A program made the position numbers and the translations under genes. 35,545 bases of DNA from a virus, in IMG/VR virus record IMGVR_UViG_3300013094_000141, positions 1 to 35,545 of that record. One strand, written 5' to 3'. The notes under the pieces are model-generated. The model made no database searches, had not been told where the DNA came from, and saw only the letters and a list, made by a program, of their open reading frames with translations. This document shows, in pieces, positions 17,945 through 27,754 of the stretch (position 1 is its first letter; each line of letters opens with the position of its first letter).

Positions 17945-20900
17945 TTAATATCCAATGGTATTGATCACAATACTTGCGGTTGTGTTAATTTGTGATGCTG
18001 TTAGTGAATCAATAACTTGAATGTCATTGATTGTTGCCCCAGTAACGAATATCTCATCGCTTTGTGCAGTTACTTGGAATAAGCTACCAAATACAATATT
18101 TGATTTAGGAACTATTACAAAGTTTGTAATTGCTGGAGTTAGCGCATTCATTACATACGCAGACAGCTCTCCAAAATTAAATGTTTGTCCAAAATCCCAA
18201 TTTTCAACTGCAAAAAATTCTTCTATCGCTAACAAGATATTTGAAGCAATCTGATTAGGACTTACAGAAACTGCTGGGTTTTGTACTGCCTTAAATGTTG
18301 CTTGCAATGCCGGTACAGCATTATTACCAAACAGTACTTTATATTTTGCAGGGTGATACACGATTGTATCACTAATACTCTTAATTGGTTCTAGCACTGA
18401 TGCAAAATTTTCTTCTAAACTATTTGTTGTAGGAGGTTGAGGTTCTGCTCCAGATCCTGTTAACAACCAACTGCGATATGTTGCATCATAATCAGTTGTT
18501 AGCAAGTAAATGTCAATAATATTCATTGGGCTTGGGTCAAATCTACGTTCCTCCCCGCTGTTATGCTGGTAATGAAAGTTTAAATTTCCTCTACCAGGTT
18601 TAGCAAATAAACTAGGTTCTAACACCCAACCATACGCAGGGTCCCAACTCTTTATAACATCTGGTGTATAAAAATAATACATCGTTGATGTTGATTGATC
18701 AGTTACTACTGATTGATCTGGATAAGCAACCACTGGCATATCAGTGTATAATTGATATCTTAAACCATCTGATAATTTTTGGAAGTAGACAAAATTATAT
18801 AGATAACCTGTTTGAGGAGAAATTCCGTCAGGGTTAACAATATTAATAAATGCGTCTGGATCATCTATCGATCCGTCATTCTTTGCATCAAAGAAACTGA
18901 TTACTACTTTACTTGGATCTTGATATCCATCCGGTTCAATTATAGAAGAGTCTATCTGCCAATTATAGTCTACGCCTAATGATCCTAATTCTGGAGGAGC
19001 AGAAGGAGAAGCTACCACAACTGCCGATGTCTGTGTAGAATACCCTGTTCCGCTGTTAGCAACATACACTCCTGTAATAGATCCGTTTGTTAATTGTGGA
19101 AATAACACAGCGCCAGTTCCGGATCCTGTTATTTTAATTGTATTTTGATCAACTGTAATATAACCACTACCTGGTTCACTAATATTAAATCCATTAGATA
19201 ACAGCAAGGATCCTCCATTTGTTGTTGCCGCAATAGATATACTGGCCGGAGTCCATACTGTAGGAGCATTATTATTTCCTAACACAGAAATTTTATCTTT
19301 AACTAATGTGCTAGATACAAAATCATAATTTTGAGATGTTGCGTCTATATAAAAGCCTGTTTCTGCTACACTTTGGAATAGATAATCTGTAGTTCTATAT
19401 AATACATTGTAAGAACTACCAATCCACTGGAATGCCATCATCCAACTAGAATCTTTATTTGAATTTGTTAAGTCGCCCTGATACGTAAGGTTAAAAGAAT
19501 TTTTAAGATCAAGATTAGTATCAACTATAATAAACCAACTACGAGTATTTGCATCAAAACTTAAACCAAAGTTTCTATTAATCAATCCTAGATTGATAAT
19601 TTGAGTCTCTAGCGCATACGACCAAATTGTTTGAAACGTTGGTATGATTTCTGTCGGCACAGAACCGGCAGGTACATTACCTGTTAAGATTATAGGACCA
19701 GTTCCATCATTTAATGCTCCTAGTCCGCTATTAGATCCGTCACCGATTACCTGTATAACTTTTGCCCATAGATATGTTCTAGTAGTTGAATCAGGTATTG
19801 TTGTAGTTCTACCGTCTGGTAAGAAATATTGTTTCTGTCCGTTTACGATAGGTGCTACAAATTTCATCAGCGCACCAGATGTTACATACTGAGTATTTGT
19901 TGATGAAAAATATCCTGTCTGGATAGGATTTCCAAACTCATTAACAAAATAACCACGAGTTTGATTAATGCCAGGATTGACAGGTACCCATGTCAATCCC
20001 AATGTATCAATGCCAGGTCTCGGATAGTTTTCAAAATAATAATTTTTAAAACTTGCGCTGGTTAAAATTGGCTCAACTTGATTTTTTAATATTCCGTAAA
20101 ACTCATTACGAGTTGTAAATGTAAAATTAATTGTAGGCTGGCTTGCTTCTTTATAAATGATTCCATCTGTTGCAAAAATTTCTGTACGACTATATTTGCC
20201 TGTTACATCATTTAATTCAAAATATTTAGAAATTCCGCTTGCTACTCGATTTACACTTTTTACTTTAAGTACATTTGTTCCAGCAGTAATAGGAGCGATG
20301 TTATAATCTTCTCCAGTAATCATACGATTCTGCGTATAATATTGTTGAGGTGCTTTTAATTTAATAGAATCGTTAGTTTCCGGACCTGAACTATTATCTA
20401 CCGTGTATTGTAAAGATAGTGTTAAGGTTAATGTTTGACTCTGCCCAAGTTTATTGTAATATGGAATTTGAACATTAATACCGCTAATTTGATCAGATGT
20501 AATTATATAAGATAATGCGTTACTTTGACGATAGAATAATCGAAAGTTTCCTTTAGGTAAATCACCAAAGCTACCGTCTGCAAAATTTAAATCTATTTGA
20601 TCATTGTTTCGTGAAGTAACTGCATAGATGTTTCTAATATTTTGACTTACACTATTGTAAATTACATTGTTTCCAGATGTTGCATCTACCTTAGTCCATA
20701 AGGTATTGTAATTACCAGTAGAGCCTTGTTGAAATAACCACACATCAGTATCATTAATATTGTTTGCATTAATACCAATTAATTCGTTAGCCACTGGATT
20801 AGGAATACTAAAATCACTATAATTTAAATTTCCTTGACGGAAGTGTACAAAGAATCCAGTGTTAGAAGATCCAGATCCTTTATTGTCGTTTTGAAATATA

Positions 20901-21610
20901 AAACTAAACGTATTTCCGGGGGTAGGAGGATCTTCGTATATGTACGTTTTTCCTGCAAACAAGCATCCAACCATTTCAAAACTCATCGTTGTACCGTTAA
21001 TTGATTTTGAAAAACCAAATACAGGCACATCAGTATTAGTTGTATTAATTCTATATTGTTGGGTAGAAATTCCGTTTATTAATCCCGAATCATATGGCTT
21101 GCCAAATACAAAACTACCAGGCATAGCAGAATTTAAAATTGTAATAAATTGTTGATACCAATTAATATTTGTAGGGTCATTCCATCCTACAACACTATTT
21201 GCAAGGTTAACACCGTTAGCATCAATTACGTTATCTGTGGTTGTAATTGCAGATATTTTTAAGAAACCGTTAGCAGGAACATTTCGAGAAGCATTATAGC
21301 TAATGAGTTGAGCTAATTGTAAAATGCTATCTCTGCGTGTAGCAGTTTCTAAGAAATTTTCACGGGCATTTAAATCAATACGGAAACTTAAATTTTGACC
21401 CAAAAACGCAATCAGGTCAATAATTGCTACAAATTCGCTAGAATCGATGTAGTCATTAAAATCTTCGGGATAATTTTCACGAAGATATGCTATGGCAGTT
21501 CGACGCAAAGTGTCAAAATCATAGCTTTGAAAGTCGGCATTTTGGAAAGATTTATAAATCTTTTTCCAATCTTCTGCGACAAGTATTTGTGAATTAGTTG
21601 CTGGTATCAT
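17945..21610 (-). CDS. 6: Baseplate wedge protein gp6-like, enlarged (1221 aa)
   Basis: T4 gp6 forms the ring of wedge dimers that holds the baseplate together around the hub and rearranges on sheath contraction. This protein has the expected N-terminus (MIPATNSQILVAEDW, FNDYIDSSEFVAIIDLIAFL, FRIDLNARENFLETATRRDS) and central baseplate-J features such as QNRMITGEDYNIAP and NRVASGISKYFEL. The C-terminal part has SISDTIVYHPAKYKVLFG and a final region rich in short beta strands. It is nearly twice the length of T4 gp6 (660 aa); part of the extra length is a PGSGY/GTGY beta repeat pair at about residues 808-867, also found in the giant protein. gp25 lies upstream and the giant protein downstream. 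The 49-base leader carries a candidate late promoter and a hairpin that covers the start codon. Confidence 0.85.
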   Translation of the reverse strand: MIPATNSQILVAEDWKKIYKSFQNADFQSYDFDTLRRTAIAYLRENYPEDFNDYIDSSEFVAIIDLIAFLGQNLSFRIDLNARENFLETATRRDSILQLAQLISYNASRNVPANGFLKISAITTTDNVIDANGVNLANSVVGWNDPTNINWYQQFITILNSAMPGSFVFGKPYDSGLINGISTQQYRINTTNTDVPVFGFSKSINGTTMSFEMVGCLFAGKTYIYEDPPTPGNTFSFIFQNDNKGSGSSNTGFFVHFRQGNLNYSDFSIPNPVANELIGINANNINDTDVWLFQQGSTGNYNTLWTKVDATSGNNVIYNSVSQNIRNIYAVTSRNNDQIDLNFADGSFGDLPKGNFRLFYRQSNALSYIITSDQISGINVQIPYYNKLGQSQTLTLTLSLQYTVDNSSGPETNDSIKLKAPQQYYTQNRMITGEDYNIAPITAGTNVLKVKSVNRVASGISKYFELNDVTGKYSRTEIFATDGIIYKEASQPTINFTFTTRNEFYGILKNQVEPILTSASFKNYYFENYPRPGIDTLGLTWVPVNPGINQTRGYFVNEFGNPIQTGYFSSTNTQYVTSGALMKFVAPIVNGQKQYFLPDGRTTTIPDSTTRTYLWAKVIQVIGDGSNSGLGALNDGTGPIILTGNVPAGSVPTEIIPTFQTIWSYALETQIINLGLINRNFGLSFDANTRSWFIIVDTNLDLKNSFNLTYQGDLTNSNKDSSWMMAFQWIGSSYNVLYRTTDYLFQSVAETGFYIDATSQNYDFVSSTLVKDKISVLGNNNAPTVWTPASISIAATTNGGSLLLSNGFNISEPGSGYITVDQNTIKITGSGTGAVLFPQLTNGSITGVYVANSGTGYSTQTSAVVVASPSAPPELGSLGVDYNWQIDSSIIEPDGYQDPSKVVISFFDAKNDGSIDDPDAFINIVNPDGISPQTGYLYNFVYFQKLSDGLRYQLYTDMPVVAYPDQSVVTDQSTSTMYYFYTPDVIKSWDPAYGWVLEPSLFAKPGRGNLNFHYQHNSGEERRFDPSPMNIIDIYLLTTDYDATYRSWLLTGSGAEPQPPTTNSLEENFASVLEPIKSISDTIVYHPAKYKVLFGNNAVPALQATFKAVQNPAVSVSPNQIASNILLAIEEFFAVENWDFGQTFNFGELSAYVMNALTPAITNFVIVPKSNIVFGSLFQVTAQSDEIFVTGATINDIQVIDSLTASQINTTASIVINTIGY

Positions 21611-21635
21611 ATGTTATGCCATCCGGATAACATAT
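21609..21635 (-). promoter_or_regulatory. Hairpin over the gp6 start region
   Basis: Bases 21609-21617 and 21627-21635 are perfectly complementary (ATATGTTAT/ATAACATAT, 9 bp) around a 9-base loop. On the mRNA the first two bases of the gp6 AUG close the 3' arm, and the loop carries GGATGG, the only ribosome-site-like sequence. The start of gp6 could therefore be partly masked. The stem is AT-rich and of modest stability. Confidence 0.45.
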
Positions 21636-21658
21636 TTATTTGTTTGATAATGTATGTA
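21633..21658 (-). promoter_or_regulatory. Candidate late promoter before gp6
   Basis: On the minus strand the 12-mer TACATACATTAT (21647-21658) is followed after 7 bases by ATAAATA (21633-21639), close to the T4 late box TATAAATA. The same 12-mer and a TAAATA box recur before the first gene of the minus-strand block. Confidence 0.45.
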
Positions 21659-21660
21659 TA

Positions 21661-22101
21661 TTATTGTTGTTGGACAAGACCAATTTCCTTATCAAATGCT
21701 AGGCGTAATACATCGGTTTGATTTGTTCCAACATAGCTGAGCGTAGCTTCTAATTGTAACCCGTATTGTGCTTCAACCAGATTAATCTGCACAGGAACTA
21801 CTCTAGGATCAGAATTTAATATAGCATTAACGTTGTCAACGACTGCTTGTTTTAATTGATCTGTTAACGGTTCATATATTAAATTCCAGATAATTGTTCC
21901 AAACTCGGGATTCATTACTCGTTCGCCCTGTCTAGTATTAAACTGATTCATTAAGTCCTGTTTGATTAGATCATAATCATACAACTTAGGATTAGTTTTA
22001 GTAGGGTCAACTGTGCTAAACCCGCGATAGAATTGACTGTTCTGCGTATTTGCTTGAGCAGTATTATTCTTAGGAGTAATGACTATATTTTTGTATGGCA
22101 T
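21661..22101 (-). CDS. 25: Baseplate wedge protein gp25
   Basis: gp25 belongs to the GPW/gp25 family, a small wedge component that binds gp6 and gp53 and helps start sheath assembly. At 146 residues it is close to T4 gp25 (132 aa). The family pattern is visible: a start with FSTVDPTKTNPKLYDYDLIKQDL, the segment NTRQGERVMNPEFGTIIWNLI followed by EPLTD, then VDNVNAILNSDPRVVP and a C-terminal beta strand pair. The start ATG at 22101 lies 7 bases after the gp5 stop. A TAAATAA word overlaps the gp5 stop and could be a weak late promoter. Confidence 0.93.
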   Translation of the reverse strand: MPYKNIVITPKNNTAQANTQNSQFYRGFSTVDPTKTNPKLYDYDLIKQDLMNQFNTRQGERVMNPEFGTIIWNLIYEPLTDQLKQAVVDNVNAILNSDPRVVPVQINLVEAQYGLQLEATLSYVGTNQTDVLRLAFDKEIGLVQQQ

Positions 22102-22108
22102 GCTTTAT

Positions 22109-24262
22109 TTACCCACCTGTTTGACCTTGCAAGTTTGCCAAGAAGCAAAGATATAAATCTTTTTTTGTAGCATATATATCAGGTGTACAATAGCCCACGC
22201 TGTGTACTGCGGCATCAAAATATGCAGGACTGTTTTGATCTGCTTTACATCTATCAAGCAAATAGGCCACTGCTATTTTTGCACTATTTGTAGGATCTAG
22301 TAATAGATCAGGATTGCCTAAAATATCAACTCCGGATAGTTGAGCATAGCGTTTATAATTGGGGTAGCCAGTTAACTGTATATATCCTCTACCGTAATAC
22401 TTTCCACCTTGATCAGCTGTGGTGTTTCCAAGGTTCTTTCCCGATGGAGTTGTTGGTCCATATATAAAGGAGAAGAAATCGTAACGACTTCCTGTCCATC
22501 CAGAATACTTTGGTATAAGGCTTGAAAAATTGGCATTATTAAACCAAGAAAATACTGCGGTTAATCTACTAGAACTATAATTATACCCTTCTTGTATTGG
22601 TGTCCATTTACTTTCTCCGCCTACGATAGCTAACAAAGATGCTAGCGCAATTGGTGTCGTAAGTTGACCTGCGGCCGCGGCTTTTAACGCGGCAATCCCT
22701 GCTTGACTAGAAGCCGCATTAATTAATTTTCCAGCTGTTACGCTACAGCCAACTCCCTGAACAACCGCAGGAGTTACTGATGTATTTGAAGGAGGAGGTG
22801 TGTCGGGACGTACTTGTGTTGATACGTCTGTATTTGCCGCACTAAACGCTGTAGGATTAATATTTTCATGTTGCACATACGGTTCGTGAGTCGGAACACG
22901 TTGCATAATTGATGTAATATCAGCAGATTTATAAAATTTGCCTTGACTCCATCCTGCACTTTTATCTGAGTTAGGTAATGTATATAATGTAAGTTTAGTT
23001 GCTAGATCTGCAGGTACCGCAGGATTTCCTGCTACTGAATTTAATTGTATTTTTGATCCAACTACTACTGCATCACCTGTCGCTCCTAGTGTAGCGGTCC
23101 CAGAAACACTGGTATTCCAATTGCCGTTGGTTAGCAAATGCATGTCCGACGCAGATGTTATTCTCATCTGCTGACTAGCGTTTATGTTAAAATTTGTAGG
23201 AGTTTGTAATTTAATATCGGCGCCTGCAATAACAAACCATCTATCAAAACAGTTCATTTCAATACCGCTACCTGCCGCCATATTGATGTTACGGCCTGCT
23301 TCTATATTAACATCTCTATCTGCTTTAAAATTAAAATCTGCTTGAGTATGTATACTAACAGAGTCGGCGGCATACATATCAATTTTGCCGTTGCTGGTAA
23401 GTTCTATCCAAGCATTTCCAGAAGCATTACCTATATAAATCAAATCACTACTATTGTGCAGAAGTATTTGATGCCCTGTTCGAGTGCGAATTCTAACTAG
23501 CTCATTTAATCCATCTTTGTCACCGTCATCCATAACAAACGTACTACCGCCTAATCTGCTAACTGGTGCAAGAATCTTGCTGTCGTAACCAATTGTGGCT
23601 TTTTTTGCCCCTTGACTGCCATCGATTGGGCCCGGCGTCGAGATCCCAAATACCATACTAGGAACTTCTCGTCTAGCAGAACTTGATGTTACTCCACGAA
23701 CAGTATCAAGCAATAATCCCTGGGCCAACAATCTATCAGCAAACGGGTGTACTGGTTTTCCAAACTGATCTGGTTTAGGTATCGATAAGGTCCTAGTTGA
23801 TTTATTAAATTCCCCAACTGGCAAATATGTTGTGCCATACTTTTGTTGTTGCTCTGGGGTCATCTCAACATTTTTACTAGCCGCAATTCCAGGAACCATA
23901 TAGTTCTGGAACCTATCCTGGACACATCCAATCCAGAATCCTTGGTTCATGTCACCGTCAATAAAGATTACTAATACTGTTGTACCTATGTCCGGAGGAA
24001 CAGCCCACATTCCGTAACTTTTTTGTACATCGTTAAAGTTTGCAGAATTTGTGCCTTCATAATTCACACTGGTAACTCCATAAAAAGGACTTAGATATTG
24101 TACCTGTACTGTCTGCCCTTGATGATCTTTATTACCTGTAGTTCTTCTAATCAGCATAACTTCTAGTCCGCCCATATAGGTAGGATCTAAATGATTAGTT
24201 ACAATAGCCAGGAACGGGCCGTGTCCTACAAAATGCGATTTACCGCGGAATTCATCAGTCAT
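22109..24262 (-). CDS. 5: Baseplate hub spike gp5-like with C-terminal GH19 lysozyme/chitinase-like domain
   Basis: This is the central puncturing device of the tail. Residues 1-120 form the gp5 OB-fold (GPFLAIVTNHLDPTYMGG, MWAVPPDIGTTVLVIFIDGD, GFWIGCVQD). Residues about 260-410 have short alternating strands (GNAWIELTSNGKIDMY, VNIEAGRNINMAAGSGIEM) typical of the trimeric beta-helix needle. Residues about 515-717 form a GH19-like domain: GGESKWTPIQEGYNYS with Glu550 and Glu558 as candidate catalytic acids, and YYGRGYIQLTGYPNY. In T4 gp5 the lysozyme lies between the OB-fold and the needle; here the hydrolase is of another family and comes after the needle. The ATG at 24262 is chosen over an in-frame TTG at 24274 because it forms TAATG with the upstream stop and has GGAG 6 bases before it. 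Confidence 0.88.
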   Translation of the reverse strand: MTDEFRGKSHFVGHGPFLAIVTNHLDPTYMGGLEVMLIRRTTGNKDHQGQTVQVQYLSPFYGVTSVNYEGTNSANFNDVQKSYGMWAVPPDIGTTVLVIFIDGDMNQGFWIGCVQDRFQNYMVPGIAASKNVEMTPEQQQKYGTTYLPVGEFNKSTRTLSIPKPDQFGKPVHPFADRLLAQGLLLDTVRGVTSSSARREVPSMVFGISTPGPIDGSQGAKKATIGYDSKILAPVSRLGGSTFVMDDGDKDGLNELVRIRTRTGHQILLHNSSDLIYIGNASGNAWIELTSNGKIDMYAADSVSIHTQADFNFKADRDVNIEAGRNINMAAGSGIEMNCFDRWFVIAGADIKLQTPTNFNINASQQMRITSASDMHLLTNGNWNTSVSGTATLGATGDAVVVGSKIQLNSVAGNPAVPADLATKLTLYTLPNSDKSAGWSQGKFYKSADITSIMQRVPTHEPYVQHENINPTAFSAANTDVSTQVRPDTPPPSNTSVTPAVVQGVGCSVTAGKLINAASSQAGIAALKAAAAGQLTTPIALASLLAIVGGESKWTPIQEGYNYSSSRLTAVFSWFNNANFSSLIPKYSGWTGSRYDFFSFIYGPTTPSGKNLGNTTADQGGKYYGRGYIQLTGYPNYKRYAQLSGVDILGNPDLLLDPTNSAKIAVAYLLDRCKADQNSPAYFDAAVHSVGYCTPDIYATKKDLYLCFLANLQGQTGG

Positions 24263-27200
24263 TAAACACTCCAATCGCCGCTAAGGCTAGGATCACTAGA
24301 AGAATCGTTTGTAGACGCCACTAGATTTGCAAGTGGGCTTGCTGATTGTAAACTACCAAATTGACTGGTTACAGATTGTGACAAGTTACTAGGTACTCCT
24401 GATTGTACTTGATTTTGGATTGATGCAATATTTGATTCAACTGACCCTAATCCAGCTTTTGCAGAAGATAATGCTCCAGATGTTATGTCTCCGCTAACTC
24501 CGGTGGCTCCCGCAACTAGGCTATTTAATTGTCCTTGAGCCGACGACAATTTATCTGTGATTGAAGAAGTGTCTAAGCCCCCTGTCAAACTAGATAATCC
24601 GCCAGTTGATTGTCCCATCAAATTAGCAAACAAATTAGAGCTACCAATGCCAGGAACAAGACTTGCACCTGGTAGATTAGCTACAGATCCGCCACCGGCG
24701 ATAATTGCTTGTATATCTTGTTGATTATCATATGCAGGAGGCGATTCAGTTTGCGGTTGTGTTGGCGGTATATTATTAATTGTATTTTGATTTACATAGG
24801 CCAGCACTATCCCTTGATCTTTTACCTGATTAATATCAACGTTTGCCGGAACATCTTGCGCAATAGTTTGTAATTGTGCTGTTACTTTGCTTGCGGTAGC
24901 AGGATCTAAACCTGCTAGTTGAGTTGGATCAATACCTAACGATGCGGCAAGCGCAGTTGGATCTGATGGCGTGCCTCCTGTTAGGCTAGCTACCTGAGAA
25001 CCTATTCCACTAACATTGTTAGCAACACTACTGCCTAAACTTTGTGCGCTTGCTAGAGCATTTGCGCCAAGACCTTGAACTGATCCGCCTAAATTAGAAA
25101 CTTGGGAAGCAACTCCAGATGCTAAATTTGCTGTATTGTTTGCAGATCCTAATCCCGGAATGCTACCCACTATGTTTGAGGATGATATCATTTTTGCGGC
25201 ATTGGCTGTTCCGCCGATAAGATTTGAAATTCCGCTGGTAGCTAGTCTAATTCCAGATGCTAGTGCATTAACTCCTCCAAGACTATTTCCAATTTGTGAT
25301 CCAAATTGAGGTGCTATTGTTTTTACCTGTCCTACAATATTTTGTACCGTACCGCCAGCTCCTGCAACAGCGTTTAAAGCTCCTGTAACTGAACCAATAC
25401 TTAATCCCCCAAGCGCACCACCAGCGGCGCCGGTAAAGTTTGATAAAACCCCTGGTAGTCCGGGACTAGGAAGCCCTCGAGCCAACAATCCGGTTAGACT
25501 AAAATCATTAGGACGAGTGCCTGCTGTTTGTACCCCGGCAGGCGCAACATCTTTAACCTGTTGTTGCCCCGGTAACGGAGTTGACGTAAACCCACCATCG
25601 GTGTTAACCTTTTTGGCTTCTGTTAATTGTCCAGGCATTCTAACCAATTTTAATTTTTGTTTAAAGACCCCTTGAGACAATGTAGAATTAACTGTGTTAA
25701 CTCTATATATTCCACTAAACGGTAATAAGTTTGCTTCAAATCTCATTAGTCCGCCTTTGGCCAATGGATCTATATCTATAGGAGTTTTAAAATTAACATT
25801 TACATAACACTCACCCGAATATAATGGTAATTCTCCGTTGCTGGTTATACCTTTATCCTTAGATTGGTGCGTTTGATTTCCTATACCGCCCGTTACCAGA
25901 TAGTAAGGATCTCCGTATATTTCTAAATCACATATATTCAAGTCAACTGATTTGAGCACCGCTTCGTGCATAGACTGTGCTATTGCATGATACGGAGTAC
26001 TTTGTCCTGGTTGCCCTGTTCCACCTTGCGGAGTAGTAGCTGAACTTGCGGACGCAGATTTTATCGGCGCAGTTGGCTTTCCTTCTTTATCAGCTACTGA
26101 CTTTGGATCACCGACTGGTGCTGTAACTTGCGGAGTATCAGGAGATCCTGCTGTTTTAGTTGTTTCGTTATTAGATTTATTACCTGTAGCAGGTGGTATT
26201 GCTTGGAAGTATAGATGATTAAATTTTAAATTAAAATTTATAACATCTTTATTTTTTCCTGTGTACAAATAATCATAGGTACGTTTAATTTGTTTTTGCA
26301 CTCCTTCCCAATTAGCAACCCCTAACTGCTCTCCGGGAATTCTTGTATAGTGCATTTTATATGGCTGAACAACATAACGATAGTTCATATTTTTTGCCAT
26401 TGTTTGAGGATCAAAATTTTTATCTAAAAAATCTGTTTCTAAACGGACCATAAAGTATGTCACTTGTCCATTGCCGCTAGTGTCTGCTTTTACCTTAGGT
26501 AACTCTACCGCTAATAAATCTTTTGTAAATTTACTGTCTCGAATAACAGCAGAAATTATTTCATGTATTTGTGATCCACTTGCAAAATTTATTGCTCCTG
26601 CATTAGGATCGTATTTGGCCGTAGGCGTTGAATCGCCCGTGCTAGGTTGGCCTTGATATCCGCTAGTACCCGGAGCAGGACTTCCTGGATCGGGAAAACT
26701 ATAATTAGGATTACCTCTTAACTCATCATTGATTTTTGCATTTGGTATTGAAGTATCTTCTGGTGTTCGATTAGGACCATTTGTTATTATTTTTTGTCCT
26801 GTATCTTCTGGAGCAAAATATATTTCATAAGTGTCATAATTTGTGGTGTTTGCTCCTTTGTTTTTCTTTGCTTCATCAACCACTGCATCATTAATACTTT
26901 GTATCATCCCACGAAGTACTTCACCTACTGTGGTCCCTTTCATTTTGATATCAGACTTTACGTTGTTTGATTCACCAAATCCCTTTTCATTAGTTGGGCA
27001 ACCAACACACTTGTACAACGTGCCTCTATCACTCGCTTCGACTTCAACTTTTGTAAACAAGAAAGGATAATATCTTGTGGTTTCTGGAATCAATACAGGT
27101 TTGTCATCTGGGCCTGTTGATTTGTCTGAATAGCCAAAAAATTCCATTTTTAATACAAACGGTGCCGCGGCATAACTTAATTGCCCAACTGCTCTAGATG

Positions 27201-27753
27201 CTACTGCCAGAGCTTCTAAAAAACCGCCCATGCTGTATGGTTCAATTACATCAAATGATAATTTTGTAGGCAGTGACATTGACGCTTCTTCGCTGGCAGT
27301 TATCATTGAATCAATTGTTACATTGTCAATAAACAGGTCAAACCTACCAGGACTTTCTCTATTAAATTGAGTAATAAGATCATTGACATTTGGATCAGCA
27401 GGTGTGTCTGGAGTATTAACAGAATTGCTAATTGTTGTAGATCCTTTACCTGAAGATTTTAAAATTACATATTTTAATGCAGAATCTTGATAAGAAGAAT
27501 CTTTTAATGACGCAGGTTCTACGGCGGCAATAGTAAAAACATAATTCCAAGATCTATAATTGTGAAGAGGATTATATAAATTACTTCTTGCAATAATTGG
27601 ATCAGTGGTTGCCGACGAGGGAGTCAACACCGAAGAACCGGGTGTTGCGCCCGGTTGAGTATTAGACGACGAATCTGCTCCGCCTGTTTTAACTTCTACA
27701 TTATCAGAGTTGGCGTTGCCTGTTTGTCCTGGAAATGTTACTTCCGATGCCAT
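24262..27753 (-). CDS. Baseplate hub protein, gp27-like, with long Gly/Ala/Ser-rich C-terminal tail (1163 aa)
   Basis: Residues about 60-700 look like a hub protein: LHNYRSWNYVFTIAAVEP, FDLFIDNVTIDSMITASEEA, FDVIEPYSMGGFLEAL, APFVLKMEFFGY, ICDLEIYGDPYYLVTGG, and finally LPFSGIYRVNTVNSTLSQG, FKQKLKLVRMPGQL. This last pattern is common in tail hub proteins of the gp27/gpD type. Residues about 735-1163 are low-complexity Gly/Ala/Ser/Leu with short amphipathic segments, an extension T4 gp27 (391 aa) lacks. The gene lies one base after gp53 and its stop overlaps the gp5 start, which fits a gp27-gp5 hub complex. The call rests on position and general pattern more than on clear sequence identity. 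Confidence 0.6.
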   Translation of the reverse strand: MASEVTFPGQTGNANSDNVEVKTGGADSSSNTQPGATPGSSVLTPSSATTDPIIARSNLYNPLHNYRSWNYVFTIAAVEPASLKDSSYQDSALKYVILKSSGKGSTTISNSVNTPDTPADPNVNDLITQFNRESPGRFDLFIDNVTIDSMITASEEASMSLPTKLSFDVIEPYSMGGFLEALAVASRAVGQLSYAAAPFVLKMEFFGYSDKSTGPDDKPVLIPETTRYYPFLFTKVEVEASDRGTLYKCVGCPTNEKGFGESNNVKSDIKMKGTTVGEVLRGMIQSINDAVVDEAKKNKGANTTNYDTYEIYFAPEDTGQKIITNGPNRTPEDTSIPNAKINDELRGNPNYSFPDPGSPAPGTSGYQGQPSTGDSTPTAKYDPNAGAINFASGSQIHEIISAVIRDSKFTKDLLAVELPKVKADTSGNGQVTYFMVRLETDFLDKNFDPQTMAKNMNYRYVVQPYKMHYTRIPGEQLGVANWEGVQKQIKRTYDYLYTGKNKDVINFNLKFNHLYFQAIPPATGNKSNNETTKTAGSPDTPQVTAPVGDPKSVADKEGKPTAPIKSASASSATTPQGGTGQPGQSTPYHAIAQSMHEAVLKSVDLNICDLEIYGDPYYLVTGGIGNQTHQSKDKGITSNGELPLYSGECYVNVNFKTPIDIDPLAKGGLMRFEANLLPFSGIYRVNTVNSTLSQGVFKQKLKLVRMPGQLTEAKKVNTDGGFTSTPLPGQQQVKDVAPAGVQTAGTRPNDFSLTGLLARGLPSPGLPGVLSNFTGAAGGALGGLSIGSVTGALNAVAGAGGTVQNIVGQVKTIAPQFGSQIGNSLGGVNALASGIRLATSGISNLIGGTANAAKMISSSNIVGSIPGLGSANNTANLASGVASQVSNLGGSVQGLGANALASAQSLGSSVANNVSGIGSQVASLTGGTPSDPTALAASLGIDPTQLAGLDPATASKVTAQLQTIAQDVPANVDINQVKDQGIVLAYVNQNTINNIPPTQPQTESPPAYDNQQDIQAIIAGGGSVANLPGASLVPGIGSSNLFANLMGQSTGGLSSLTGGLDTSSITDKLSSAQGQLNSLVAGATGVSGDITSGALSSAKAGLGSVESNIASIQNQVQSGVPSNLSQSVTSQFGSLQSASPLANLVASTNDSSSDPSLSGDWSV

Positions 27754-27754
27754 A

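Noticed and set aside
925-21592. Many open frames of 60-90 codons on the plus strand in this interval
   Set aside because: They lie antisense to the long structural genes, lack ribosome sites, have low-complexity composition mirroring the real proteins, and match no family.
24263-24274. TTG start four codons upstream for the gp5 gene
   Set aside because: The ATG at 24262 overlaps the previous stop as TAATG and has GGAG at proper spacing; the TTG start has no better site.
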